64,000 nucleotides of DNA from Acanthosoma haemorrhoidale (GCA_930367205.1 OV884013.1:116956869-117020868); one strand, 5' to 3'; positions 35,788 through 47,075 are shown, counted from the first letter of the stretch. Numbers and translations are program-made. Notes: generated by a model from the sequence alone, not told the origin.

Positions 35788-36271
35788 TGAAAATCCAGGA
35801 ACATCAATTCGGCGTCGTAAACACAGTTCTTTGTGCCAAAATTGGATGATATTGATGTGGCCAATATGTGGTTTCAACAAGATGGTGCCACATGCCATAC
35901 AGTCCGTGGAACAATTCAAATACTGCATGAGACATTTCCAGGTCGTGTACTCTCTCGTTTCGGTGATCAGGATTGGCCCCCTAGATCGTGTGATTTAACA
36001 CCTTTAGATTTCTTTTTATGGTGTTATTTGAAGTCAAAGGTGTATGTCAACAAGCCCACATCCACCCGTGCGTTAAAAGAGGAAATTCAATGCTGCGTCA
36101 ACGCAATTCAACCACATTTATGCCAAATGGTCACGGAAAATTTCAAAAATAGAGTGCGTATGTGCCAGCGAAGTCGTGGGGGCCATTTGCCCGATGTGTT
36201 ATTCTATAAATAACCATATCCTATTTACTTTATAATCCAATAAAAAAATAACAAAAAAACTAAAAACTGTT
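35788..36271 (+). mobile_element. DD41D mariner-like element, copy 2 (both ends lost)
   Basis: Starts at the HTH/linker phrase ENPGTSIRRR and joins directly to KLDDIDVANMWFQQDGATCH at the shared junction ACACAGTTCTTTGTGCC. The C-terminal part with PRSCDLTPLDFFLW and YLKSKVYVNKPTSTRALKEE follows in frame to HLPDVLFYK. The 5' terminal repeat and the 3' end beyond ACTAAAAACTG are missing. A complete second and third catalytic Asp are present, but the first is deleted. Confidence 0.75.
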
Positions 36272-38509
36272 ACTAACATGTTAGTTCCAATTTGTAGTAT
36301 TTTTCGGACTGTTATTTAGACAGAACTATAGTAAAGTTATGAAATCAGAGTGAAATCCTAAAATTACTAATGAAGGATGGTTTTTATAATTCTTAAACGA
36401 GTCATAGTATTAATTCCGAACTACCGTTGTAACACTGGAAGGTGGTTCTTAGTTTTTTTAAGCTATATTTATAATTTATACTTTTTTTTAATTTTTGTCT
36501 GCGAACTCAATTCAATTCTTTTTTTTTTAACTCAAAAACGTAAAAATCACTTATTTAGAAGTTCAACTCGTGTACTGAAATCACTTCTATTTGTGTAATG
36601 TCCATATTAACCGTAAGTAGTAATAATATTTATTTATTTGACGTGACTTGGACATATATATTATTTTCTCTATGGTGTGTTTTCCTACTTGACAGTGGCA
36701 TTTTGAAAGATATTTTGATCGAGTTAGTGAATGAGGGGTAGTCATCCAGCTTTATTTCGTACTTGGTACCTCATTATTATGGTACAGCTGAATTGTTCTT
36801 TGTGAAACGTTTTTGTTTTCCCTTTCAGCCCTGAAAAATGACATACTCATGAGAGCAAAATGATCCCTTGCTTAAGATGAATTGACACGAAGCTTCTTCG
36901 GTAGGACCCCCCGCGTATCGCGGATCCCCCTCTCATAGATAGCACAAGCCCCGAGGACAAAGGAACAGAACCTAATTAACTTCTGAAGATTGGATGCAGC
37001 GGGACTTGTTCTGAGCTTAGCCCGGGGCAAAGTCATTTGCTAACAGATCGAGGAACGCTACCATTCAGCGGAATGACATCTCGGAAGGATTATCGTTATT
37101 ATATTGTCTAATTATCCTATCCGCCAGGAAATATATTTAAATGAAGCGAATTAAATCTAGATCTGGTTCCAAACTATTACAGGCTACCTGGCTCCCGACA
37201 TCTGGTTGGATCCCATTTACATAACTTTACATGTCCGGATCTGCACTGAATTGATTATACAAATGGCCTGTGAAGTAAATGCACTTACTTAATTCCTATT
37301 CGTAATTTCCTGTGAACTATCTAAGTGTGAAAATGTTTTTTTGCGACGAGGAATTCTCACTTCTGATTCCATCATGCTAGTTTTAGCTATGAAAACTATT
37401 GTTTCTCATTTTTTTCTATGGTTTTGGTATTTTGAGATTGATTTCGGCGTCATTTGGGGAGCCGGTGCGTGCCTAAGACAGTAAACAGCAGAGGCACCTC
37501 GGTTCCACATGTCAGGTGATGGTTGTATATATTGCTTTTACAGGATATAAGTTATGATCGGAGGGTGTACATAAAAAAAAATGTAAACCACCTAACTTGG
37601 ATACACGAGTACAATCCAATAATGTGAGCATTTCCATACCCAAGGAAAATACGAAATCCTCCCAATACTTCGGACCACACTCTGGACACTTTAAACCGGT
37701 TTGGTGTCTTCAAACAAGGAACTTTTGTCAGCACATATTTGCAGGATCGGCAAGTACTTGGCATGCATGGTGGATGTAGTTCATACACTCATCTTTAATT
37801 CGTTTTTATAATATTAATTTTATGCATGTAATCTACTGCTTCTATCACTCACCAAAACCTTTTTTTGTACGATAAAATTAAAAATTCGTTCATAATATTT
37901 GAAAATAAAAACAAAATAGTATGCATAGGAAAAAAAAATTGTGTGAAAACTTGTGAGTGAAAAATTGTGAGAAAAGCTCGAAGTGATTACAAGACAATCA
38001 AGCTCGGGGTAGAGACTGTACATTTCATAAATTTAGAAAATGAAATATTAAATATGTCCCGCCCAATCCAAGTCGAAGCTCGAAGACAGACATCTGAGGT
38101 GAGAGGGGTTAGTAGGTAAGGTTTCGGGACATTCACCTGTGGTCAGTCGGTTCCAAATCCGCCGTAGACAGAGTAAGCCATCAACAGGACACTCTTTCGT
38201 GTACAAGTGAGGTAAATTAAAGAGAGCGAGTGAAGGCCCCGGGAAAACATGTACCAAATGTCGAGACTCCTGGAGACGTACGCCACGCGACAGTTGGCAA
38301 GAGAGTGAGAGAGAGTGATAATACTTGGGCAATCGACATCAATATCGGTCAATAGAACGCAAAGATTTAAAGCAAAAATAAAATAAGGCCAAGTCATTAT
38401 TTGATCTTACTTTCAATATCTGTTGTGAATAGATACGGGTTCTAGAAATAATAAATATATGCATCTCAGGCTATGGTCGGTCTCCAATCCAGCTCTCTGG
38501 TTGGTCCAA
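36272..38509. other. Intergenic DNA with two GC-richer islands
   Basis: The islands are 36890-37220 (with CTAATTAAC and TCTAATTATCC, homeodomain-type cores) and 38040-38400 (94-codon minus-strand frame, no motif). Neither is repeated in the window. No gene is supported. Confidence 0.35.
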
Positions 38510-38895
38510 AATCTCAGCTATCAACTTTTCCAGCTGTTGGCAGGACAGTTAGATAAATTAGATCAAATAGAAATTCAATTTTAAATGAAACGAAAACTGA
38601 TATAAAGAAGCACTACACGATGCAATGGTTGAGTCGGATATTCCCAAAGATCATTATTTTTGTATAAAACCACCATAAGAATTTTTTTTTTTCAAATTTA
38701 GATCAATTTCTCATAATTATCTAATAAAAAATAACTTATGCTAATACACAATACAAAAGGTCTAAAAACCAAATCATCGTTCTTGATTATAAATAAGGCT
38801 TTCATTTAAGTACAAATACATTTTAATTTAGGATAAAACCTAACGAAAAAACAAGCATATGCTTATAGGAAAACTTATTAAAAATATATATTGTT
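38510..38895. repeat. Segmental duplication, copy 1, segment X
   Basis: It matches 41862-42250: CAGCTATCAACTTTTCCAGC, GATGCAATGGTTGAGT, AAAGGTCTAAAA, CGTTCTTGATTATAAATAAGG-like blocks in the same order. After about 38895 the match stops until 39486, where segment Y begins. Confidence 0.75.
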
Positions 38896-39068
38896 TGAAA
38901 TTTCACCAGTTGAAATCGCAACCGGCAAACGAGGCGACTGATTCGAGAAACTAATTAGCCTGGGGATAATTAGCTATACGTTTGAGTTTTAAGTGGACTG
39001 TAATTCTTTGAGAGTCTCGTTAGAGAAATGACAATATCAAATGTAAACACAGTAATGTAAATTCCTAC

Positions 39069-39211
39069 CTGCTGCGATGTGACGACAGCGTGCGAATCTC
39101 CCTTCTTGAACTCCGACAACCTAGAGATTTGGGCCCAAACTCCAGATTTATCCAAGTCTCGATTCATCCAATAGCTGTCTGCGTTTAATCTGAAATGTCG
39201 CTTCTCCAAGA
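39069..39211 (-). CDS. Candidate host exon, 143 bp, product unknown
   Basis: On the minus strand a possible acceptor (T-rich stretch then TTACGCAG) precedes 39211, and a donor (CAGCAG followed by GTAGGA) follows 39069. The frame between them has no stop and reads LEKRHFRLNADSYWMNRDLD, then KSGVWAQISRLSEFKKGDSH, then AVVTSQQ. That mix of Trp, charged and small residues is unlike the low-complexity frames around it. The intron phases would be 1 at the 5' side and 0 at the 3' side. I do not recognise the protein family. The open frame extends beyond both sites (38970-39296), but the outer parts look like AT-rich intron. If real, a host gene runs leftward here and at least part of the surrounding DNA is its intron. 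It could instead be a chance frame or a pseudogene exon. Confidence 0.4.
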
Positions 39212-39485
39212 CTGCGTAATAGTGAATTGAATAATGACTAAATAAAAAATAATGGCGTTGAGAATACGCTTGAAAAACAGTGTGAAAAAATGACAACTGT
39301 TGAAGACAAAAAAGGACGCTATAATGAACAAGAAGTTACCAGTCGAGTGTCAAAAGTGGGGGGAAAAACTCTGATCGAGCCGGCAGGCAGCGCCAGCGTC
39401 TGTGATTCACTAAAATACCGAATGGTTTCGGGTAATTACTTATTGAATAGCAAATTCAAATTAAAATGAAATTAATTTTACGCAA

Positions 39486-39585
39486 ATGGCGTAAACATAT
39501 ATTATGCCCTTATTTTGATAATTTATCTTTGACGACAATATTTTGAAGCACTTGTTTCTCTATGCTTACATTTACATTAAAGTTG
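39486..39585. repeat. Segmental duplication, copy 1, segment Y (left part)
   Basis: ATATTATGCCCTTATTT and ATTTATCTTTGACGACAATA match 42260-42340. The segment is interrupted at about 39585 by a Jockey A tail and resumes at 39667. Confidence 0.7.
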
Positions 39586-39666
39586 GAATAAATGAGATCA
39601 TTTATCACAATTACATATAGCCCAATCAGGCAGATTGTAATTTTATCATAATGAAGTCGTTGTTGT
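39586..39666 (+). mobile_element. Very short Jockey family A tail insertion
   Basis: About 80 bp of the extreme 3' end only (GATCATTTATCACAATTAC, then CAGGCAGATTGTAATTTTAT). The uninterrupted version at about 42327-42350 reads straight through the site. The flanks TTTACATTAAAGTT and TTACATATTTTGAGG suggest an imperfect target-site duplication of about 12 bp. Confidence 0.75.
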
Positions 39667-39805
39667 TACATATTTTGAGGTAATCGTTTTTTAAATATAT
39701 ATACAATACAAAAGGTCTAAAAACCAAATCATCGATCTTGATTATAAATTGAAGTACAAATAAATTTTAATTTAGGATAAACTCTAATATAAGACTAACA
39801 AAGTC
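39667..39805. repeat. Segmental duplication, copy 1, end of Y and second partial X
   Basis: GAGGTAATCG then TTTTTTAAATAT finishes segment Y. It is followed by CAAAAGGTCTAAAAACC and CATCGATCTTGATTATAAAT, a second partial copy of segment X, so X and Y may once have formed a tandem array. Confidence 0.6.
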
Positions 39806-39872
39806 TACTACTCACTGCTAAAAATTCAATTTAGTTTTTATGAATTTGTACGATTCAATTCAAGTTGCAATG

Positions 39873-40770
39873 CAGCGTGCCCCAGAAATAACGCAAGATT
39901 TGATTTAAATAGGAAACACAGTTTTTAGTATTTTTGTTGATATTTGTTATTTTTTTATTGAATTATAAAAAAAATAGGATAGGGTTATTTATGGAATAAC
40001 ACATCGGGCAAATGGCCTCCACGACTTTGCTGGCACATACGCACTCTTTTGTTGAAATTTTCCATGACCATTTGGCATTAATGTGGTTGAATTTCGTTGA
40101 TGCAGCGTTGAATTTCCTCTTTTAATCTACGGGTGGATGTGGGCTTGTTGACATACACCTTTGACTTCAAATAACCCCATAAAAAGAAATCTAAAGGTGT
40201 TAAATCACATGATCAAGGGGCCAATTCTGATCACCGAAACGAGACATTACGCGACCTGGAAATTCCTCATGCAGTATTTGAATTGTTTCATGGACTGTAT
40301 GGCATGTGGCACCATCTTGTTGAAACCTCATATTGGCCATATCAATATCATCCAATTTTCGGCACAAAGAACTGTGTTTACGACGCCGAATTGATGTTCC
40401 TGGATTTTCAACAACACCCTCACGCACTGCTTCGATATTGACATTTGAACGGCTTGTTTTTGGACGACCAGTGTGTTTAATGTCTCCAACTGATCCAGTC
40501 TCCCTGCATTTTTCAATTAATCTCTTCACATTTTATGAAGTCAAAACACTATTCCGGCCATATTTTGTATAACATTTTCGAAGAGGCCGCCAAACTTTCA
40601 TTATTTTTAAGATAATGTTCAACAATAAAGACACGTTGTTCTATCGTGTAACGGTCCATTTTTACTAACCTTAAACTGTCAGCTGTCAAATAGTTTTTTT
40701 TTTAGGGTTGCTAGCACTTTACTGCACAAATGGTGGCAAATTCAAATCGCGTTAATTCTAGGGCCCCCTT
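39873..40770 (-). mobile_element. DD41D mariner-like element, copy 3
   Basis: Nearly complete outline: degenerate terminal repeats at both ends (right end next to TA at 40771), the N-terminal HTH region, and C-terminal KSKVYVNKPTST, CQQSRGGHLPDVLFHK-type sequence, with frameshifts. It carries the shared internal deletion joining GTSIRRRKHSSLC to the KLDDIDMANM region, so the first catalytic Asp is gone. Confidence 0.8.
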
Positions 40771-41861
40771 TATTTATAAAAAAAAGCTCTATATATACAA
40801 TATGCTTAGTAAAAATACCGATCAGCATTCTTTCCCAATTTCTTGATGGCACCTTTCTGTTCTATGGCGTAAGTACGACAGAGAAATCTTATCTCGACCT
40901 ATAGATTTCTCATCTGCGAGACCTATAAATTTTAAATACAGCTTATGTAAACGAACCCATATTGAAACCTTTTAATATTTCCTATAATTAATATCCCCCG
41001 GAGCAGACGGGATCCACCATTAATCGCTTTGTGCAGTGCTAGCTGCGACCTCTGACCCGCCCTGCTTCTTCTCCCTCCCTCTCCTCACTCCTCACTCCCT
41101 ATCCCTCCCTCTCCGCCCTCCTAACGCTCTTTCGTCTCATATACCGACCCTCAATATATTGTGCTACATATACCCTCACTCTGTTCTTTGTAGAGTCGGG
41201 TGCGTTTTATCTTACGTACTCATTGAAAACGTCCCCTGTGGCGTATCATGTGAGTTTGATGATCAAATATTTTTGTTGGGAAAGTGGGGTAAGATGGGGC
41301 GAATCGAGCTAAATAATTATTATCTTGTAAATTCAATAAAATTTATCATGAATAACAAAATTGAAAATGGTATAATAGCTAGTGCCTATTTTGTAAACAC
41401 TTACAAACTGCCCTATCATGTTACCACGGTTATGCAATATGGTGCTTCAGTGCAAAACTTTGATTTACATTGAATAAATAAAACACACCATACATATAAC
41501 CAAAACAAAAATTCCCTCAAATAATTGTTAAAAGCTTGTTTGTTTGTCACCATAGGCTTCATCTTCTTTATGAAATTGACAGATATTATGAACTTCATCC
41601 AACCAACCAATAAAAGGACAGCTATTTACAATAACACCGTTTTCGCATCTGTAATATTATGAATTTTTTTTTCTCACCTTACTAGAAGTAGACATGTCTG
41701 ATAATTGTTGGGGAGTTCGTTCAACATTGAGAGCATTTCGGATGAAGATTATAAACATTTTCTTTGATACCGGTAGACACGTCTTCTACGCTTCGAAAAC
41801 AGACACAGAAAATTGTAAATTTCCATTTATTGGCCGCATTTACGTACGAAGGAATTTCCCA
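40771..41861. other. Intergenic DNA, no gene supported
   Basis: A C-rich patch at 41040-41130 (CTCCCTCCCTCTCC-like) opens a 145-codon plus-strand frame to 41473 that turns AT-rich and has no motif. The 69-codon frame at 41694-41903 is also unrecognised. Confidence 0.35.
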
Positions 41862-42375
41862 AAATTTCAGCTATCAACTTTTCCAGCTGTTGCCAGTAAA
41901 TAAATTAGATTAAATGGAAATTTAATTTTAAATGAAATGAAAACTGATTTAAAGCAGACCTATACGATGCAATGGTTGAGTTGGATATTCTTACAAAGAT
42001 CATTATTTTTGTATAAAATCACCATAAGAAATAAGAACAAACAAAGTACTTATTATTTTTTTTTTCAAATTCAGTTCAATTTATTTCACATAATTATGTA
42101 ATAAAAAAATAATCTGATGCTAATATACAATACTAAAGGTCTAAAATCCAAATCATCGATCTTGATTATAAATAAGGTTTTCATTTAAGTACAAATAAAT
42201 TTTAATTTAGGATAAAACCCAACGAAAAAACAATTATATGCTTATAGAAACAGATTTTTTAAAATATATTATGCCCTTATTTAGATAATTTATCTTTGAC
42301 TACAATATTGTGAAGCCCTTACATTTACATTAAAGTTTGAGGTTACCGCTTTTTAAGTATTCTATATAATACAAT
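41862..42375. repeat. Segmental duplication, copy 2 (X joined directly to Y)
   Basis: It contains X (to about 42250) immediately followed by Y (42260-42375). The copy at 38510-39805 has about 590 bp between X and Y, including the candidate exon. The junction ATATATT is present at both breakpoints in copy 1, which fits a microhomology-mediated deletion in copy 2. Confidence 0.7.
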
Positions 42376-42704
42376 GTATTTGTATATTTCTTACAACTTA
42401 AGTATTACTGGATAACCTGATTTCTTAGACTCTTATTTTTGATTAGTTATGACGACAAAGAGAGTACTTTATGCAATATTATGAATAGTATTTTTCTTAT
42501 AACACCGTTAATTTGTTAATTACTGTTCACAATAAAAAAACACCTAAATCCTCCCTCCAGAAAAACAATTGTTTAAGCAAGAGGAATGTTTTACAAAATA
42601 GAAGCTATTGTTTCATTTATTCATTAGGACTGAATGAAGCTATCTTAATAAAATTTATTATTGATTACTGCTCATGTAAACAGAAGAAGGAAAAAAATTA
42701 TTCT
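42376..42704. other. AT-rich DNA, no gene seen
   Basis: Short AT-rich stretch with an unremarkable 76-codon frame and no recognised feature. Confidence 0.4.
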
Positions 42705-43100
42705 TTATTTGCTAAAATTACAATCTGCCTTATTAGGCAATAAGTAATTGAGATAAATGTTCTCATTCATGCAGTATTTACCAAAAGCCTAGAGGCCTCC
42801 CAAATCCATACGTTTGTTACCTCCCTCGCATGCGAAAGAGGAAGCGGAGTCTTGGGAAGTCCCCCACGTTCGTCCGTCAACCGCGTCACCGGATACGAGC
42901 CAGTCGAGGCTGACGAAGAGCGCGAGAGCCACATACGCTCAGGACATGATTAGAGAAACTTGCCATTGCCAGGACTCCCACTGACACGCATTTTTTGCAG
43001 GCCACGATGCCACTGCCGTTTTAGTCTCCAAGGAGGATTATAGGGATGAGTGGCGCAGTGCAATGACTGTACTAGGGGATTAAGGTGGTTGGAGAGGCCA
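42705..43100 (-). mobile_element. Jockey family A, 3' end
   Basis: The reverse complement shows the CTCCTTGGAGACTAAAACGG segment, the GTCCTGAGCGTATGTGGCTC module and the CTTATTGCCTAATAAGGCAG end. Only the last part of the element is present. Confidence 0.75.
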
Positions 43101-43529
43101 CTAAGGAATTTCTACTAGAATAGATAAATAATTTCATTCCTGCAGGTTCTGGCTAAGAGGAGTAAAGGAGGAGTGATAAATCGGGAACTGTGGGGACGAA
43201 GGAGGGGGAGATGATCTAAAGGAGGACGGAGATAATAGCAGACGGTGTAATATGACACCGCACATCCAGCATAATTATATATTGCCTTTGGCACGCGTGG
43301 GTGGGGCATGAATCAGCTGTGTGCTATATGCTCCACATAGCAGTCTGTCTGCCTCCACAAACCATAAATCCTCCACCGGGGGAACTCCTTTTCGTCCCCG
43401 AGGCCGTATTCTTCCAGGGCACATTACTCTTCAAAGGGAGACTTCAACTTGCTCCGGTACGCCAAGACTTTTGCATTTTTTTTTTGTATTGTCGTCTTAG
43501 GTCAAAAATACAATAGCTTTGAACCACTC
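43101..43529. other. Single-copy GC-richer DNA, no gene supported
   Basis: Frames of 64 and 71 codons on opposite strands have no motif. Confidence 0.35.
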
Positions 43530-43720
43530 TGAACACTACTTGAAAGGACATCCCATTCCTAAATAGACTTCAAATTCAATCTAGAGCTACGGGGCCCAAG
43601 GAAACGGTCAAACATCAAAGCATCCAATCCTTTCAAAAACCCCTTTCCGACTCAAAAGTCGGAACCATCTTAATATACCTTACATCCTCCATATCATGAC
43701 TTATGTTCACTTAAACTTAT
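43530..43720 (+). mobile_element. Highly degenerate Jockey A-like ORF2 fragment
   Basis: GGACATCCCATTCCTAAATA, CATCAAAGCATCCAATCC and CATCTTAATATACC follow the order seen at 790-1020 with many changes and a missing middle. Confidence 0.55.
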
Positions 43721-44020
43721 CTAATTTTACTTAATAGAATAGAATAAAAAAATATATTTATTATTGGACCACGTTTCTTTGAATAAATACATATATGGGG
43801 AGAAAATAAAATAACAAAAAATAATTAGAAAAATATCATTAAAGAATCTGTTCAAATACTAAATAGCAAAAGAAATTCAATACATTACTAATTAAAAACA
43901 AACAAACGTAGAGGGTAAGATAATAGTAATAAAATGAAATATGTAAATATTAGAGCTCGCTATTTCACAAGAGTGCAACTATGGGTTTACGAATGGAACA
44001 CTTAAATGATTGTATAGCGT
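43721..44020. other. AT-rich DNA, no gene seen
   Basis: Nothing recognisable. Confidence 0.4.
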
Positions 44021-44853
44021 CTTCCAATAGGGACTTCCGAACTTTGACAGTTGATAGCGGCCATATTGTTGAAGCTGCATCTGTCAAATGGGCTGTTATT
44101 TATTCAGTTTTATTTGCCAAATCACCATGGATGAATATAGCGTTCAAAAACACGTGTAAATGATAAAATTGTTTTATCAATATGGGTGTTCTGTTCGGGC
44201 AATGTTCCGCGGTCGCCATAACCGTCCTACCGAGAGGACTATTCACAGTGTGGTTGATTAATTTGAGCCCACTGGTTCAGTAAACAATCAACCAACGCCC
44301 GTACGTCGACTAAACGCAAAATCTGCCGAAAACATCGCCGCTGTCCGTGAGAGTGTGCTTGAGAATCCAAGGCAGTCGATTTCGCGTCGCTCACAAGAAA
44401 TCGGTCTTTCGTAGACCACAACTTGGCGAGTTTTGCGTCGTGGCTTGGGCCTGCACCCGTACAAAACTCAACTGACCCAGGAGCTGAAGGTATACGACCA
44501 TAGACAACGACGTGTGGACATCTCACGTGGAGGTATGTGAACTGGCCACCGAAATCGTGGGATTTGACCCCGTTAGACTTTTCCTTGTGGAGTTTTCTTA
44601 AGTCTCAGTTCTATGTGAGTAAGCCACAAATCACAGCGGTCCTCAAAGCCAACATAACCCATGCCATCGGTCAAATTCAGCCTGATTTATGCGCCAGGGT
44701 CATGGAAGATTGGACATTTCGGATGCGCGCCACCCAGCAAAGCCACGGTGGACATTTGCACGATGTTATATTTCATACATAGGCCTTTCAAATGAATAAC
44801 AAAATTTGGATGATATCTTACACACACTTTGTTTTATTTAAATTTAAAGATAG
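44021..44853 (+). mobile_element. Mariner-like family 2, internally deleted copy B
   Basis: Begins CTTCCAATAGGGACTT, carries degraded N-terminal sequence to about 44515, then joins at CACGTGGAGGT to the C-terminal part MNWPPKSWDLTPLDFSLWSF (44537 onward), ending QSHGGHLHDVIFHT at 44782. The third catalytic Asp (in TPLDF) is present, and the first two are within the deletion. The 3' limit is taken where homology to copy A ends (AAATTTAAAGATAG). Confidence 0.75.
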
Positions 44854-45127
44854 AAAGCACTTAATGAAAGACCCTAGAAGGGTTAATAATGTACGTAGGA
44901 TGTATATAGGATGAATCATGACGAGAAATAGTTCTAGATAATGGTGGATAATGAGAGACAGGAGGGGTCGAATTCTGGAGTTCTTGGGAAGGACTCAGAA
45001 AGACGAGATCTTGTGCCCCAGGAGTAGACTGATTTAAAATGTAATGTATTATGTAAGAGCAATGTGAGGTACGGAACAAAGGACTATTGTCTATGGAGGG
45101 AGGGGAAGAACCAACCACCGTATTATA
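44854..45127. other. No gene seen
   Basis: Moderately AT-rich single-copy sequence. Confidence 0.35.
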
Positions 45128-45242
45128 CAGCTTCACACATCCCTGTAATCCTCGAAGACGGTTATGTCCTGAGCGTCTGTGGCTCCCACGCTCTTGGTCA
45201 GGTTCCATTAGTTCATAACCGGTGACGCGACTAATTGGAAGA
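45128..45242 (+). mobile_element. Jockey family A fragment
   Basis: CATCCCTGTAATCCTC and GTCCTGAGCGTCTGTGGCTC place it in the A 3' module. It joins directly to a Jockey B piece. Confidence 0.6.
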
Positions 45243-45570
45243 TGAGACTCGTTTTGACTCGTTGCAGCACCCCACCACCCCTCCCGCATCGATGGCAACA
45301 GACTGTCGGGGAAAAATTAGATTAAGAATTAGCATGTAAGTTAGTTTTAAGTTTGATAAAAAAGATGAGCCCCAGAACCTTTATTAGTCAGGTCACGTAT
45401 AATGTGTATCATTATACTTGTTTATTCAATATATAATTTTTATAAAATAACAAAACCTGTATATAATGTAGCGATGCTAGAGGAAATACAAAAATAATTT
45501 GTAAATAGATTTGCCTGAGGATATATAATATCTGTAGATTTAAAGGGGCTATGAAAGAAAAAAAAAATTG
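45243..45570 (+). mobile_element. Jockey family B-like 3' end
   Basis: TTGACTCGTTGCAGCACCCC matches the FDSLQH region of the ORF2 tail. It is followed by GATGAGCCCCAGAACC and the 3' UTR ending in GGGGCTATGAAAGAAAAAAA. The same 3' UTR occurs on the minus strand at 57160. Confidence 0.65.
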
Positions 45571-46183
45571 GAAGGTGATTTCCTGAGCCTCCACTCCCAC
45601 TTTGTAACGCACGGTGTTTGGTAGTACGTGTTAGTGTATATTGGGTGTAGTGTGAATCACTTATTTCCTATTAGTGGTAGATTAGTAATTTTATACGAAT
45701 AAATAGATTTTTTCTGATTTTATTTTTGTGCAAGTTGAATAGCGGTAAGGGGGACAGGCGGTAATATCCCGATTATGATAAGTAATGATCCGGCTGGCGG
45801 TGAGCTATCGGTGGGAGGAGCGGGGCCCCACCTGTATTTCACTCTCCCACGTGGGATAGTGCTCTTTAGTATGCAGTCCGCGCTTGCGCTCATCCCCATA
45901 TTTTACTTGGAGGTTCGACTAATCTGGAGCCTCCATCGTAAAGCCTGCTTCATTTACAATCCTCGCTCTGGGGTCTGTACTCGCTTGCTATATGGTGGCT
46001 GCCTCTGTTCAGATATATCGCATTGTCTGTCTGTCTGTCCTGTCCCAGCCACACTGTCTATTTGTTTTCACATTCGACTATGGATAGTAATTGGTTTTTT
46101 TTTCAAAAATTTTCATATGCTAAGTGAAGTACTTTGTATGCAAATAACTATAAACAAGTCAAAGAGAGTTTTTTAAACATGTA
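45571..46183. other. Single-copy DNA with a GC-richer patch
   Basis: The patch 45770-46080 carries a 133-codon plus-strand frame without recognised motifs. No gene is supported. Confidence 0.3.
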
Positions 46184-47073
46184 AAGGGTGTCCCAGAATT
46201 AACGCAAGATTTGAATTTGCCACCATTTGTGCAGTAAAGTTCTGCCAACCCTAAAAAAAATCAATTTGACAGCTGACAGTTTAGGGTTAGTAAAAATGGA
46301 TCGTTGAATGCATTATTGAACATCAACAAGCTGATTTTTCGAGCAAAATTATCCTAAGCGATGAAGCTTTTCATCTTTATGGCTTTGTTAATCGTCAAAA
46401 TTGTCGCATTTGGGGTTCGGAGAACCCACATGTGATTGTCGAAAAACAAGTGCATCCACAACGTGTCACTGTTTGGTGTGGATTTTGGGTTGGAGGGATC
46501 ATTGGTCCATACATTTTTGAAAATGAGGCTGGTCAAGCAGAGACTGTTACTGATGCTCGATATCGTGACATGATAACACAGTTCTTTGTGCCGAAATTGG
46601 ATGATATTGATGAGGCCAATATGTGGTTTCAACAAGATGGTGCTACATGCCATACAGCCCATGAAATATTTCAAATACTGCATGAGACATTTCCAGGTCG
46701 TGTACTCTCTCGTTTCGGTGATCAGAATTGGCCCCCTAGGTCGTGTGATTTAACACCTTTAGATTTCTTTTTATGGGGTTATTTAAAGTCAAAGGTGTAT
46801 GTCAACAAGCCCACATCCACCCGTGCATTAAAAGAGGAAATTCAACGCTCCATCGACGAAATTCAACCACATTTATGCCAAATGGTCATGGAAAATTTCG
46901 ACAATAGAGTGCGTATGTGCCAGCAAAGTCGTGGAGGCCATTTGCCCGATGTGTTATTCCATAAATAACCCTATCCTATTTACTTTATAATTCAATAACA
47001 AAATAACAACAAAAATACTAAAAACTATGTTTTCTATTTAAATCAAATCTTGCGTTAATTCTGGTACACCCTG
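46184..47073 (+). mobile_element. DD41D mariner-like element, copy 4 (retains catalytic core)
   Basis: An 890-bp element bracketed by TA (46182-46183 and 47074-47075) with matching terminal repeats: AAGGGTGTCCCAGAATTAACG at the left, and the reverse complement of the right end reads CAGGGTGTACCAGAATTAACG. The 5' and 3' UTRs are intact. The DNA-binding N-terminus has been deleted, but the catalytic domain is nearly complete. It is the reference copy for the family in this window. Confidence 0.9.
46297..46968 (+). pseudogene. Mariner-like transposase catalytic domain, DD41D type
   Basis: The frame is open from 46297 to the stop, with the first internal Met at 46432. It includes IILSDEAFHLYGFVNRQNC, ENPHVIVEKQVHPQRVTVW, DIDEANMWFQQDGATCHTAH and PPRSCDLTPLDFFLWGYLKS. 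The three predicted metal-binding Asp codons start at 46360, 46636 and 46762, giving spacings of 91 and 41 residues; 41 is the spacing of rosa-type mariners. The original start ATG at 46296 is in another frame and hits a stop after three codons. The N-terminal HTH seen in other copies is deleted, so the enzyme could not bind its ends. The C-terminus GGHLPDVLFHK is complete. Nuclear cut-and-paste transposase remnant. Confidence 0.85.
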
Positions 47074-47075
47074 TA

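Noticed and set aside
45775..46176. 133-codon hydrophobic frame as a membrane protein
   Set aside because: Irregular composition, turns into AT-rich sequence, and has no consistent transmembrane pattern or homology that I recognise.
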